Counted from the stretch's first letter, positions 22,488 through 32,089 are shown. The stretch is DNA of 33,112 nt from an uncultured Monoglobus sp. (GCA_947624775.1 CANQLT010000018.1:1-33112), one strand, 5' to 3'. The notes: generated from the sequence alone by a model not told the origin. Numbers and translations: made by a program.

Positions 22488-25400
22488 ATGGACTGGACCA
22501 AAGCGCAGACGGACGTTATCGAATACGACGGGAAAAAGAATATTCTGGTGTCCGCGGCGGCAGGCAGCGGCAAGACAGCCGTGCTGGTCGAGCGGGTAAT
22601 ACGCAGGATACTCGATGAAAAAGATCCGCTTTCGGTGGACGAGATCCTTGTGCTCACCTTCACCAACGCGGCCGCCGCGGAGATGAAAAGCAAAATATCC
22701 GCCGCCATAGAGGAACGGCTCCGCGAAGATCCGGCCAACAAACATCTGGCGGCGCAGATCATGAAGCTGGGCGCTGCCGACATTTCGACGATCCACGCCT
22801 TTGCGAAAAAAATTCTGACAAACAATATACATAAAACAAACCTTCCGGCGGGCTTTTCGGTCATGGACGACAGCGAGGGTGCGATCCTGCTCGGTGAAGC
22901 TCTTGACGACTGTCTTGAACGCTACTACGCCCGCATCGACAAGCTGACATCCTTTTCGGACCTCACACTCGGGCACGGCGGTATCAAAAACGACAACAAC
23001 CTGCGCGACATTATAACCGACCTGCGCACGTTCGCCCGCACGCTGGCAAGCCCCGAAAAATGGCTGAACCGTTCGGTGAATATGTATAAGCGCGTGTATA
23101 AGACCGGCTCGATAACCGGCACCCCCTGGGAGGACGCTTATAAAGACGGAATATGCGAGATAATCGACGACTGCTCCAAAATGTATCGTGTCGCGCTCGA
23201 TATTCTTGAAAAAGCTTTCCCGGATGGGCACAGGATAACAGCGTTTTATGCCAATGAGGCGGCAAAATTAGCTGAGCTGAAAAAATTTGACACGATCGAA
23301 GAGTTTCTCGACAAAAAAAACAGCCTAAAATTTGAAAGGGCGCTGACTCTTCCGAAAGCCGAAAAGGCCGACCCGTATCTCGCGGCGGCCAACAAGTCCG
23401 CCTCCGAGATACGTAAAATGATAAAAAAACTCTACAATGAACACGCGCTGCTTAAGTATAGCGGAGAGGAGGCTGTCACAAAAACGATCGCCGGACTTTG
23501 GCCGCGCATGAGGACGCTTAAAAACATCACGCTGATGCTGATGCGCAGGTACCGCCGACTCAAATTAAAGCGCGGGCTTCTGGATTTCGGCGATCTTGAG
23601 CATTATCTGATCGAGCTTATCATGAACCGCGACGGAACGCCCAAAGAGCTTTGCGCAACACTCGGCGGCAGATACAAGGAAATATACGTTGACGAGTACC
23701 AGGACACCAACAATATCCAGGACACCCTTTTCCGCCTGCTGTCGGGAGGCAGAGGCAATATCTTTATGGTGGGCGACATCAAGCAGAGCATCTACCGCTT
23801 CCGCGCCGCCTCGCCCGCGCTGTTTATTGAAAAATACGAAAGCTACCTGGGCGACGGAGACGGAGAACTCCAGGTGCTGTCTGACAATTTCCGCAGCCGC
23901 GAATCGGTGATAAGACCGGTGAACGAGCTTTTTGAAAATATCATGTACAAAAAAACCGCGGGCATCGACTACAACGAAAGCGAAAAGCTGAAAGCAGGCG
24001 CGGAATATCCCAAGCCCGACGACGAAAACGCTTACGCCGCGGAAATTATCATGACCGACGTTATGGTGAGGAACGCCGAAAACGATCGGCTCGTGACCTC
24101 ACCCGCAAAGACCGAGCTGGAGGCGGAATCAATAGCGGCCCGCATCGTCCGACTGGTCTATGACGAAAAGCTGCCGATATATGACCGCTCTATCGGAGCC
24201 TCGCGTCCCGTTGAGTTCGGCGATATCGCCGTGCTTATGAGAAGCACAAAGAGCACGGCGCCTGTTTACGAAAAAGTGTTCCGCGAGTACGGTATTCCGA
24301 CCGTTTCGAAAGCGGGCGGTTTTCTGGCGTCGATCGAGATAGGGACCGTGCTGGCGTTTTTAAACATAATCGACAACCCGATACAGGATATACCGCTGCT
24401 GACCGTTATGCGCAGCCCGATATTCGGCTTCACGGCCGACGAGCTCGCGGAAATACGCGCAAACAGCAAGGGCGGCAGCTTTTATGACGCGGTGCGCAAG
24501 GCGAAAGACGACCCCAAAGCCGCCGAGTTTTTGAAAATCCTTAATGAGCTCAGAGACTGCTCGGCATACATGGGCATAAACGAACTGATATATAAAATAT
24601 GCTTTGAGCTTGACTATATCACGATCGCGGAGGGCATGAAGGGCGGCGCGGTCAGACGCGCCAATCTGGAGCTGCTGCTAAAAACGGCCGCCGACTTTGA
24701 GAGCAAGGGTCTCAGCGGTCTGTTTGAGTTTATGAAATATCTGGACAAAACGGCCGAGAAGGGCGAGCTTCGGCAAGCGCTTTCTGTCGGCGAAAACGGC
24801 TCCGCGGTGCTGATAACCACGATACACAAATCAAAGGGCCTTGAGTATCCGATAGTAATTTTGGCGGACACCGCTCATAAATCAAAAGACAGAAGTCTGC
24901 TCTCATTCAGCGAAAAGCTGGGGATCGGGCTGCCGTATGTGGACGTTGAGCGGAGGCTGAGATACGCGTCGTTTCCCAACACCTTGATTAAGTATTATAA
25001 CACCAAAGAGGAAAACGCTGAGGAAATGCGTCTGCTCTATGTGGCCCTGACTCGGGCCAAGGAAAAACTGATAATTTCATGCACCAACGGCGGACAGTCC
25101 AAAAACTGGATAAACCCGATCATTGACCGCGACGGACGCGTCATGCGGCAGCAGATCGAAGCGACGACCGTGTTCCGCGACTGGATAGTTTTCGGATTTA
25201 TGAACAACATAAATCTTGGAAACATGCGTAACCTGATGACTACGGATGTATCGGACGCCCGGTTAAGCGGAGACGCGCCTATTAAAATGACATACATACC
25301 GGTAGACAGGGTGAAAAAAACAAAGAGCGAAAAGGCCGAGATCAAAGAGCTGGCGCGGCCCGAGGCGGCGCCCGTTATCGACCCCAAAAAGCTCAAACAA

Positions 25401-26099
25401 ATACTTGACTATAAATACCCCCGCGAAGAGCTGACAAGGATACCGCTCAAGCTGACGGTAAGCGAGCTGAAAAACAGGCTGCGCGAGAGCGCGGTCGAGG
25501 AGGAATGGGAATACACGCCGCGACTGATGAGCGCGGCGGACAGAACGTTCCACTCGGCAAGCGAGGGAGACGCGGCCGAGATCGGAACCATAACCCATTT
25601 CGCGCTCCAGCACATCGACCCTAAAAGGACAAACACGCCCGAGGAAACCGAGGCGCAGCTCAAAGAATTGGCGGAGCGGGGCGTTATCACAGAAAATCAA
25701 CTCAAAAGTGTGCGCGCGGATCGAATATCAGCTCTGTTTGAGTCCGAAACCGGAGCGCTGATACGGGACGCGGCCGAAAGCGGCGGACTTATGCGCGAAT
25801 TCAAAATGCTGTTTCCGGTCAAGGCGGCCGAAATATACAAAGAGCTTGAAAACACGACCGGCGGCGAAGCGGAAATAATCATACAGGGCGTTGCTGACTG
25901 CGTGTGCGTAAAAGACGGCAAGGCGGTTCTGATTGACTACAAGACCGACCGCTGCGGCGCGGAGCAAGCCGCGGAAAAAGCGGAAAACTACAGAGTTCAG
26001 ATAGACTGCTACACAAGAGGGATCGAGGAGATACTGGGCGTTAAGGTCAAGAAAAGGATCGTATACTTCTTAACTCCGGGCACAGCGGTCAGCATATAA
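22488..26099 (+). CDS. addA: ATP-dependent helicase/nuclease subunit A (AddA)
   Basis: Large subunit of the AddAB double-strand-break resection complex that prepares 3' ends for RecA. The 1203-residue protein has the UvrD/Rep helicase core: Q-motif region WTKAQTDVI, Walker A AAAGSGKT (23-30), LVLTFTNAAAAEMK, Walker B D402-E403 in YVDEYQDTN, VGDIKQSIYRFR, LITTIHKSKGLEYP and LLYVALTRAKEKL. The C-terminal RecB-type nuclease keeps D1150 and K1152 in VLIDYKTDR. Start fixed by GGAGG seven bases upstream. The partner addB, normally just upstream, is not in the window; the gene follows the deaminase and is followed 16 bp later by the glycosyltransferase. Confidence 0.96.
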   Translation: MDWTKAQTDVIEYDGKKNILVSAAAGSGKTAVLVERVIRRILDEKDPLSVDEILVLTFTNAAAAEMKSKISAAIEERLREDPANKHLAAQIMKLGAADISTIHAFAKKILTNNIHKTNLPAGFSVMDDSEGAILLGEALDDCLERYYARIDKLTSFSDLTLGHGGIKNDNNLRDIITDLRTFARTLASPEKWLNRSVNMYKRVYKTGSITGTPWEDAYKDGICEIIDDCSKMYRVALDILEKAFPDGHRITAFYANEAAKLAELKKFDTIEEFLDKKNSLKFERALTLPKAEKADPYLAAANKSASEIRKMIKKLYNEHALLKYSGEEAVTKTIAGLWPRMRTLKNITLMLMRRYRRLKLKRGLLDFGDLEHYLIELIMNRDGTPKELCATLGGRYKEIYVDEYQDTNNIQDTLFRLLSGGRGNIFMVGDIKQSIYRFRAASPALFIEKYESYLGDGDGELQVLSDNFRSRESVIRPVNELFENIMYKKTAGIDYNESEKLKAGAEYPKPDDENAYAAEIIMTDVMVRNAENDRLVTSPAKTELEAESIAARIVRLVYDEKLPIYDRSIGASRPVEFGDIAVLMRSTKSTAPVYEKVFREYGIPTVSKAGGFLASIEIGTVLAFLNIIDNPIQDIPLLTVMRSPIFGFTADELAEIRANSKGGSFYDAVRKAKDDPKAAEFLKILNELRDCSAYMGINELIYKICFELDYITIAEGMKGGAVRRANLELLLKTAADFESKGLSGLFEFMKYLDKTAEKGELRQALSVGENGSAVLITTIHKSKGLEYPIVILADTAHKSKDRSLLSFSEKLGIGLPYVDVERRLRYASFPNTLIKYYNTKEENAEEMRLLYVALTRAKEKLIISCTNGGQSKNWINPIIDRDGRVMRQQIEATTVFRDWIVFGFMNNINLGNMRNLMTTDVSDARLSGDAPIKMTYIPVDRVKKTKSEKAEIKELARPEAAPVIDPKKLKQILDYKYPREELTRIPLKLTVSELKNRLRESAVEEEWEYTPRLMSAADRTFHSASEGDAAEIGTITHFALQHIDPKRTNTPEETEAQLKELAERGVITENQLKSVRADRISALFESETGALIRDAAESGGLMREFKMLFPVKAAEIYKELENTTGGEAEIIIQGVADCVCVKDGKAVLIDYKTDRCGAEQAAEKAENYRVQIDCYTRGIEEILGVKVKKRIVYFLTPGTAVSI

Positions 26100-26115
26100 G
26101 GAGGCGCATATCGAC

Positions 26116-27228
26116 ATGAGGGGACTTATCTTATCAATAACCGCGGGACAGGGACATAACCAGACCGCAAAGGTCATCAACGAGGAATTTAAAAAACGAG
26201 GCATTGACACCGAGTATCTCGATGTTTACAAATACATCAACCCACTGCTCTCGGATTCCATAAACCGAATTTATCTGATGTCCACAAAGAATATTCCGAA
26301 GGTCTACGGCAGTATGTACCGTCTGGCGGAAAAAAGAAATATACAGCCCAAGGTGGGCGTGCGCGGCATGACAAAGCTGACAAACTCAGTGCTGTCACGC
26401 AGCCTTATAAAGCTGATATCCGAAAAGAAGCCCGACTTTATAATCTGCACCCATATATTCGCAGCCCTGCTTGTGACGTATATCTCGTCGATCGAGCTGC
26501 TAAAGGCAAAAACCATCGGCATAGTGACCGATTTTACCGTGCACCCCTATTGGGAGGACTCCTATCTTGACTACTATATCCTGCCCGACAAACGGCTGAC
26601 GATCCAGGGAATGAAAAAAGGCTTTCCCGAAAATCGGCTCCTGCCGTTGGGCATACCGATCAACCCAAAATTCGCGGTAAAACGCGGCAAGGACGAGGCA
26701 AAGCGCGAGCTTGGGATAAAAACCGAGCGCAATGTGCTGGTTATGAGCGGAAGCATGGGCTTCGGCGACATAATAAGCGAGATCATACAGCTTGACAAAC
26801 TGAATATCAACTTCGGAATAGTTACGATCTGCGGCAGGAACAAAAAACTCAAGGCGCGCATCGACGGGCTCAAAACCAAAAAGAAAATATATAACCATGG
26901 CTTCACTGACAAAGTTGATCTGTTTATGGACGCCTGCGACTGCATAATCACAAAACCGGGCGGCCTGACAACAAGCGAGGCTCTGGCGAAGGAGATACCC
27001 ATGCTGATGAACAACCCTATCCCCGGACAAGAGGATCGGAACGTGGAGTTTTTGCTGAACGCCGGAGCGGCCATGAAGATCAGCCGCACCAACCCGCTTG
27101 ACGAGGCGGTCTATCAGATGTTCATAAACGACGAGCACCGCCGGTTGATGCAGGAAAACATGCGGCTGCTGGCAAAGCCCAACGCCGCCCGCGACCTGGT
27201 CGATTTTGTAATAAAAGAAATAAAATAA
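26116..27228 (+). CDS. UgtP/MGDG-synthase-type glycosyltransferase (GT28)
   Basis: This 370-residue cytoplasmic or membrane-associated enzyme probably adds sugar from a UDP-sugar to diacylglycerol, making glycolipids and lipoteichoic acid anchors. The N-terminal domain carries the GxGHxxxA loop (GQGHNQTA, 11-18) and a long MGDG_synth helix region (YKYINPLLSDSINRIYLM). The C-terminal nucleotide-sugar domain has VMSGSMGFG, ICGRNKKL, and KPGGLTTSEALAKEIPM with NPIPGQEDRN. AAGGAGG precedes the ATG; the gene lies 16 bp after addA. MurG is the nearest alternative, but the head of the protein fits the MGDG-synthase group better. Confidence 0.88.
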   Translation: MRGLILSITAGQGHNQTAKVINEEFKKRGIDTEYLDVYKYINPLLSDSINRIYLMSTKNIPKVYGSMYRLAEKRNIQPKVGVRGMTKLTNSVLSRSLIKLISEKKPDFIICTHIFAALLVTYISSIELLKAKTIGIVTDFTVHPYWEDSYLDYYILPDKRLTIQGMKKGFPENRLLPLGIPINPKFAVKRGKDEAKRELGIKTERNVLVMSGSMGFGDIISEIIQLDKLNINFGIVTICGRNKKLKARIDGLKTKKKIYNHGFTDKVDLFMDACDCIITKPGGLTTSEALAKEIPMLMNNPIPGQEDRNVEFLLNAGAAMKISRTNPLDEAVYQMFINDEHRRLMQENMRLLAKPNAARDLVDFVIKEIK

Positions 27229-27244
27229 GCGCCCTACGGCGCTT
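27227..27244 (+). terminator. Hairpin at the end of the glycosyltransferase gene
   Basis: AAGCGCC and GGCGCTT form a perfect 7-bp stem with a four-base loop starting at the stop codon. There is no T run after it (GCCTCGCC), so it is a weak terminator candidate at best. Confidence 0.35.
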
Positions 27245-27274
27245 GCCTCGCCAAATGGCGAATTATGGAAACGC

Positions 27275-27430
27275 CCCTACCACCGCTAACGCGTCATGTC
27301 CGCTCACGTTAATGATTTGTGGCTTTGATTATGCTTGCAAATGAAATACTTTGGCTAAACGAACCCGCTTCGCGGCTCCGGCCACAGTCCCCATCCCCCA
27401 CTTGCGCAGGGGAGGCAAAAATCAGGCTCC
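27275..27430 (-). repeat. Dispersed ~155-bp repeat, copy B
   Basis: Inverted relative to copy A at 8287-8442, with several long shared blocks and a diverged middle (around TTTAGCCAAAG against TGGCACTAACG). In this copy it is followed at 27425-27452 by a hairpin (GCTCCCCTTCC/GGAGGGGGAGC) and a CTGTCTGCGCAGCAGACTG core. It is the first part of the 460-bp gene-free stretch between two convergent genes. Confidence 0.8.
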
Positions 27431-27536
27431 CCTTCCTTTAGGAGGGGGAGCTGTCTGCGCAGCAGACTGAGGGGGAGGTCCTAGATCCTATTTCCTAGTC
27501 CCTACGTTCCCACCTCCGTCAGGCTTACGCCTGCCA

Positions 27537-27554
27537 CCTCCTCCCGGGAGGAGG
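27537..27554. repeat. Perfect 18-bp palindrome
   Basis: CCTCCTCCCGGGAGGAGG is exactly self-complementary. It lies within the repeat-rich convergent gap and is probably part of the same repeat family rather than a protein operator. Confidence 0.6.
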
Positions 27555-27586
27555 CATTAACTAGGCGCCACAAGGCGCTTAATTCT

Positions 27587-27659
27587 CCCAAAAACGCTCG
27601 CGTTTTTGGGAAAGAGGAGGGAACCCGAAGCAGGCGAACTTTTCCGCTGCGCGGAAAAG
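27587..27659. repeat. Two strong hairpins between convergent genes
   Basis: CCCAAAAACGC pairs perfectly with GCGTTTTTGGG (27587-27610, two-base loop), and CTTTTCCGC pairs with GCGGAAAAG (27639-27659, three-base loop). Neither has a clear T run, yet both lie just past the M13 peptidase stop and might serve as bidirectional termination or RNA 3'-end structures. Confidence 0.5.
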
Positions 27660-27687
27660 CGAGCAAGCGCAGGGATTCCCGACGACG

Positions 27688-30243
27688 TTACCATATCTTC
27701 AATCTGTCTTTTTCGGCGCGGTACATGGCGCAGCCGGGCTGCATATGATAAAGATTCAAAAATTCCTCAAAGTTCGAAAGCACCATGTTCACCCTTATTC
27801 GATTCGGCGAGTGAACATCGGTCGACAGCAACATTTTCGCATACTCGTCGGTGCAGACCACGCGGTATGTTCTGGCGTAGGTCTTGAACAGTTCGTCAAG
27901 GTTCGGATTATCCGCTCCCGCGATATCGAGTATGCACGCCATGGCGCCTATGTCGGCTATGTTCTCGCTGAGCGTCAGACTGCCGTCGACAAAGCTTCCG
28001 GGCATGACCTCAATTTTTCCGTATTCACTGACAAATTTGCGGCATATTTCGTTGAACGCCGTATAATCCTCCGAAAGCCACCAATCGCGGTAATTTCCGT
28101 TTTTATCGAATTGCGAACCCACGTTGTCAAAGGCGTGGGTGATTTCATGAGCAATAACGCTGCCTATGCCGCCCAGGTTGGTCTCAAACGACGCATTTGG
28201 ACTGTAATACGGCGCCTGGAGCATGCCCGCGGGGATCACTATGCAGTTTCCCGCGCGGTCATAGTAGGCGTTGACCGACTGCGGCGTGAGGCTCCACGCG
28301 CCCTTGTCAGCCGACACACCGTTGTTTATCAGCTCATTATTTTTGTCGCTCTGCATTTTGTTGTAGTCGATAACGTATTCCATCAGGCTGCCGCCGTCCT
28401 CGATGCTGCGGACCTTGAAATTATTGTTCACGTATCCCATTAAATAGTCCGGATACCCTATATGCACCGATATCGACTCAAGCTTATCCTTGGCGACCTC
28501 CTTGGTGGCGGCGTTCATCCATTCGAGGTTGTCGATCCGCTTTTCAAAGGTCTTTATTATAAGATTTGCCAGATCCTCTATCTCCTTTTTGGAGTCGGCA
28601 GAAAAATATCTTTCGATATATTTTTCGCCCAGTTCCAAGCCCATAAGCGACTGAGTTATCGTCACGGCGTAGGCGGACGGTGAAACCATTGAGCTCGTGC
28701 CGCTTATCGCGTTGATATAGCTTCTGTACGCCTCAAACATCTGCGCGTTGAGATACAGCGCCGAGCAATCCAAAAGCGCGGCCTTCAGATACTGTTTCAA
28801 AGCGTCGAGATTTCTGGATTTAAGCTCTGAATTGATTGCCTTCGCCAGCTCCTTGTCAAAAACAATAACATTGTCTGCGGAGTTGTAACCCAGATTCTTT
28901 ATGTAATTCTTTATATTTATGTTCGAGAAAAGCTCTTTAAGCTCCTTTTCGGAGCAAACGTTGTATATTATCTCGGGTTTGTCCCAGAGAGAGTCGTCCA
29001 TTGTGGCCTCGCCCAAACGAACGCATATTTCCGTCGCCGCGTCAGCGTTCTCTGCGGCCTCGTGCGCCGACTGGCCCGACGCGATAAACAGATTTTGTAT
29101 GTAGAGTCTATACGCCGATTCCACGTTCGCGTAGTCTCCGCTTTTGATAACTCCCGGCTCTATTCCGGTGTAGCACGCCTCAAAGCTGACGCGGTTCCGT
29201 GTGGAATCCGAGAAGTCGGAATTGATCCTGATCGGGATAAGCGAATGGAAGCCGGCTTTTTCAAGCTCCGCCAGCGCGCGCGGCAGGTCGCTTATATTCT
29301 CGATATCGTCGATCAGTTCAAGATAAGGCCTGATCGGCTCAATGCCCACGCTCTCGCGGTATTTTTCATTTGCGGCCGCCAAGTATATATCGAGGATCTT
29401 CTGCTCGTTTGTTCCCTTGGCAGGCACGTTTCCCACATAATAATCGGTTATGATCTCGCCTATGATGCTTTGAATACGATAGGCATTGTTCTGGGAAAGC
29501 TGCTCCACATTGGACCATTTGGCGTAGCCCTCGGGCAAAGTCGTCTCGCTCAGCCACTGCTCATTGACATATTGGTAATAGTCGTTTTTATAAAGCTCGC
29601 CTCCGGGCAGCGCTGCGCGGAACGCCAGCAGGCGGTCGTACACCAGAGTTATCTGCTCATAGAGCATATAATCATACGAGCCCAAAGTTCCGTCGCCGTA
29701 GCCGTACACCAGCCCCGCGTTTTTGAGCCGCTCTATATCCTGCACAGCCCATTCGGGAACATCGGTAAAGAAATCGCTGCCGTCGCCCAGGTCGGTGGGC
29801 AGATCGTTGCGCGCCAGAATACGGCTGACTATCGCGAAGCTTTCGACGCGTGTCACATAATCGTTAGGATGCAGCATACCGTCGTCGGAGCCGTTCACCG
29901 CGCCCAAAGCCACGGCCAGACCCATCGAGCGGCGGCTGTCGGCGTCAAGCGCCTCGTAATCCGAGAACACCGTGAGGTCGGCGGGCATGATCGCCTTGAG
30001 CTCGTCGCCCAGACCATCTATCAAAATATCCACCGCCTGCGCTCGTGTCACATAATCATCCGGTTTGAGCGTTGTCTCGGTATTTTCTGCGAATTCTTCA
30101 ACAGCTTCGGCTTCCTCCACCGGGTCGGGCACCTGTCCGGGCATGACCACGGTTATTATGTCATCCTCCGCCCAAACGGGAAAAGGAGCCGAGAAACATA
30201 CAAAAAGTATAATTGCCATAAACAACGACGACAACTTTTTCAT
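27688..30243 (-). CDS. Exported M13-family metallopeptidase with N-terminal SLH repeats
   Basis: This 851-residue zinc peptidase is of the neprilysin/PepO family. After a signal peptide (about 1-26) come three SLH-like repeats (about 35-205: DDYVTRAQAVDILIDG; GAVNGSDDGMLHPNDYVTRVE; GLVYGYGDGTLGS), then the M13 domain from YKNDYYQYVNEQWL. The active site is intact: H699-E-I-T-H703 and the third zinc ligand E760 in SENIADIGA; the protein ends with Trp, typical of M13 enzymes. It should be anchored to wall polymer on the cell surface and cut peptides there. The start is ATG 30243, nine bases after AGGAG; a TTG at 30252 is too close to the ribosome site. It follows leuA by 55 bp, possibly by read-through. 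Confidence 0.92.
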   Translation of the reverse strand: MKKLSSLFMAIILFVCFSAPFPVWAEDDIITVVMPGQVPDPVEEAEAVEEFAENTETTLKPDDYVTRAQAVDILIDGLGDELKAIMPADLTVFSDYEALDADSRRSMGLAVALGAVNGSDDGMLHPNDYVTRVESFAIVSRILARNDLPTDLGDGSDFFTDVPEWAVQDIERLKNAGLVYGYGDGTLGSYDYMLYEQITLVYDRLLAFRAALPGGELYKNDYYQYVNEQWLSETTLPEGYAKWSNVEQLSQNNAYRIQSIIGEIITDYYVGNVPAKGTNEQKILDIYLAAANEKYRESVGIEPIRPYLELIDDIENISDLPRALAELEKAGFHSLIPIRINSDFSDSTRNRVSFEACYTGIEPGVIKSGDYANVESAYRLYIQNLFIASGQSAHEAAENADAATEICVRLGEATMDDSLWDKPEIIYNVCSEKELKELFSNINIKNYIKNLGYNSADNVIVFDKELAKAINSELKSRNLDALKQYLKAALLDCSALYLNAQMFEAYRSYINAISGTSSMVSPSAYAVTITQSLMGLELGEKYIERYFSADSKKEIEDLANLIIKTFEKRIDNLEWMNAATKEVAKDKLESISVHIGYPDYLMGYVNNNFKVRSIEDGGSLMEYVIDYNKMQSDKNNELINNGVSADKGAWSLTPQSVNAYYDRAGNCIVIPAGMLQAPYYSPNASFETNLGGIGSVIAHEITHAFDNVGSQFDKNGNYRDWWLSEDYTAFNEICRKFVSEYGKIEVMPGSFVDGSLTLSENIADIGAMACILDIAGADNPNLDELFKTYARTYRVVCTDEYAKMLLSTDVHSPNRIRVNMVLSNFEEFLNLYHMQPGCAMYRAEKDRLKIW

Positions 30244-30275
30244 GCTTCTCAACTCCTAAAACAGTTTCTATATTC

Positions 30276-30298
30276 AATTTATGCGTTTTTCATAAATT
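30276..30298 (-). terminator. AT-rich hairpin after leuA
   Basis: AATTTATG and CATAAATT form a perfect 8-bp stem with a seven-base loop directly at the leuA stop. No T run follows on the minus strand, so termination is doubtful and the M13 gene may be read from the leuA transcript. I see no separate good promoter in this 55-bp gap. Confidence 0.3.
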
Positions 30299-31975
30299 CT
30301 AATCCAAATTGCCCTTTTGCCGGTAAATTCTGTTTATCGCGCTGATAAGGGCTATAATCGACGCGTTGATAATATCGTTGTGTATTCCGACGCCCCAGGT
30401 CACGTTTCCGTAAGGGTCCGAGAGGCCAATATAGGCGCAGGCCTGTGAGTTCGATCCCGTGCTTATCGCATGCTCCTCGTAGGTCTCTATCGTGTACTTT
30501 CCGTGGAGCACATCGCCGAACGCGTTTGTCACAGCGTCCAGACGGCCGTTGCCCTGACCGGTGAGAGTTTCGGTCTTTCCGTCCTCCTCAAGAGTGATGT
30601 GGGCTATAATTCCGTCCTTCTGCTCGAAGTGCGCCTCTATCATCTTGATCTTTGTCTCTATGTTTATGTAATTCTCCCTGAAGATATTCACGATCTCATC
30701 GGGCTGCAGCTCCTTGTGCAGATGGTCGGACACGTCCTTTACCATATATCCGAAGTCCTCGCGCATCTTTTTGGGAATGTTGAATCCGAACCTCTGCTCC
30801 ATAAGATAACCTATGCCGCCCTTTCCGGACTGGCTGTTTATTCTGATAACGTCGCCCTCATATTCTCTGCCCAAATCCTTGGGGTCAATGGGAAGATATG
30901 GCACTGTCCAATAATTCTCGTGCCTCTCATCCCTGTACTTCATGCCTTTTGCGATCGCGTCCTGATGCGAGCCCGAGAACGCCGCGAACACCAGCTTACC
31001 TCCGTAGGGCTGTCTGGGATCCACGTGCATTCCGGTGAGCCGCTCGTAGTGCTCAACCACGTCCTGTATATCAGAAAAATCAAGCCCCGGGTCAACGCCG
31101 TGGGTGTACATATTAAGCGCCAATGTCACTATGTCCACGTTTCCGGTCCTCTCGCCGTTTCCGAACAGAGTTCCCTCAACGCGGTCGGCTCCTGCCAAAA
31201 GTCCGAGTTCTGTGTCGGCCACGCCCGTGCCTCTGTCGTTATGGGGATGGAGCGACAGCACCACGTTCTCGCGGTAGCGCATGTTCTCGCTCATATACTC
31301 GATCTGCGAAGCGTAAACATGGGGCAGCGACATCTGCACCGTCACGGGAAGATTGATTATTACCTTGCGATCGGGAGTGGGCTTCCACACGTCGAGCACC
31401 GCGTTGCACACCTCGAGGGCATATTCGGGCTCGGTGCCCGTAAAGCTCTCGGGACTGTATTCAAAGCGGTAGTCCGCGCCCTCCTCCTCGGTCAGCTTTT
31501 TGAGCAGCTTGGCTCCGTCCACCGCGATTTGCTTTATCTCGTCTCTTGACATTCTGAACACCTGCTTGCGCTGCGCCAGAGAAGTCGAGTTATACACGTG
31601 AACAATGGCGTTTTTGGCGCCTCTCAGCGCCTCGAAGGTCTTTTTGATTATATGCTCTCTCGCCTGAGTCAGAACCTGAATGGTAACATCGTCGGGAATC
31701 AGATTATCCTCGATCAGTCTGCGAAGAAAGAGGTACTCCGTCTCGGACGCGGCGGGAAATCCCACTTCGATTTCCTTAAAGCCTATCTTGCATAGATATA
31801 TGAAAAACTCCAGCTTTTCTTCAAGGCTCATCGGCACCACCAAAGCCTGGTTTCCGTCTCTTAGATCGACGCTGCACCAGATGGGCGCTTTTTCGATAGC
31901 GTCTTTCTCGACCCACTTCATTGATTTTACGGGCGGCATAAAGTAGCCCTTTTTGTACTTATTAAAGTTTTTCAT
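30299..31975 (-). CDS. leuA: 2-isopropylmalate synthase (long form)
   Basis: First step of leucine synthesis: acetyl-CoA plus 2-ketoisovalerate gives 2-isopropylmalate. This 558-residue protein is the long form with an N-terminal extension (MPPVKSMKWVEKDAIEKAPIW) like the actinobacterial and yeast enzymes. The catalytic TIM barrel has SVDLRDGNQAL, GFKEIEVGFPAASETE, metal ligands in LSLHPHNDRGTGVAD and GTLFGNGERTGNVD. A C-terminal regulatory domain (about 430-558) is present, so leucine feedback is likely. A GGAGGAGG ribosome site precedes the ATG. No other leu genes are in the window. Confidence 0.96.
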   Translation of the reverse strand: MKNFNKYKKGYFMPPVKSMKWVEKDAIEKAPIWCSVDLRDGNQALVVPMSLEEKLEFFIYLCKIGFKEIEVGFPAASETEYLFLRRLIEDNLIPDDVTIQVLTQAREHIIKKTFEALRGAKNAIVHVYNSTSLAQRKQVFRMSRDEIKQIAVDGAKLLKKLTEEEGADYRFEYSPESFTGTEPEYALEVCNAVLDVWKPTPDRKVIINLPVTVQMSLPHVYASQIEYMSENMRYRENVVLSLHPHNDRGTGVADTELGLLAGADRVEGTLFGNGERTGNVDIVTLALNMYTHGVDPGLDFSDIQDVVEHYERLTGMHVDPRQPYGGKLVFAAFSGSHQDAIAKGMKYRDERHENYWTVPYLPIDPKDLGREYEGDVIRINSQSGKGGIGYLMEQRFGFNIPKKMREDFGYMVKDVSDHLHKELQPDEIVNIFRENYINIETKIKMIEAHFEQKDGIIAHITLEEDGKTETLTGQGNGRLDAVTNAFGDVLHGKYTIETYEEHAISTGSNSQACAYIGLSDPYGNVTWGVGIHNDIINASIIALISAINRIYRQKGNLD

Positions 31976-32034
31976 GTCAAACCTCCTCCTTTCAAAGATT
32001 TTTAAACAAATTATGTGATAATGAAAACTCTAAC

Positions 32035-32089
32035 CTATCGCTGTTACCCGATAGAATTTAATTATAGCATATTAAAAATTTTTTTGCAA
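32035..32089 (-). promoter_or_regulatory. leuA promoter and leader hairpin
   Basis: On the minus strand TTGCAA (32084-32089), 17-bp spacer, TATAAT (32061-32066) with TG one base before it. The leader starts with a CTATCG/CGATAG hairpin (32035-32054). There is no T-box signature or Leu-rich leader peptide that I can see. Confidence 0.82.

Noticed and set aside
21888-23231. 447-codon open frame opposite comEB and the start of addA
   Set aside because: It runs antisense across two recognised enzymes, shows no domain, and has the composition expected of a GC-rich antisense frame.
29062-31549. Long plus-strand frames opposite the M13 peptidase and leuA
   Set aside because: Antisense shadows of recognised proteins, with no ribosome site or family match.
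31976-32089. T-box or Leu attenuator before leuA
   Set aside because: The leader is short, lacks the T-box consensus, a Leu-rich leader peptide and a terminator with T run; only a small hairpin is present.
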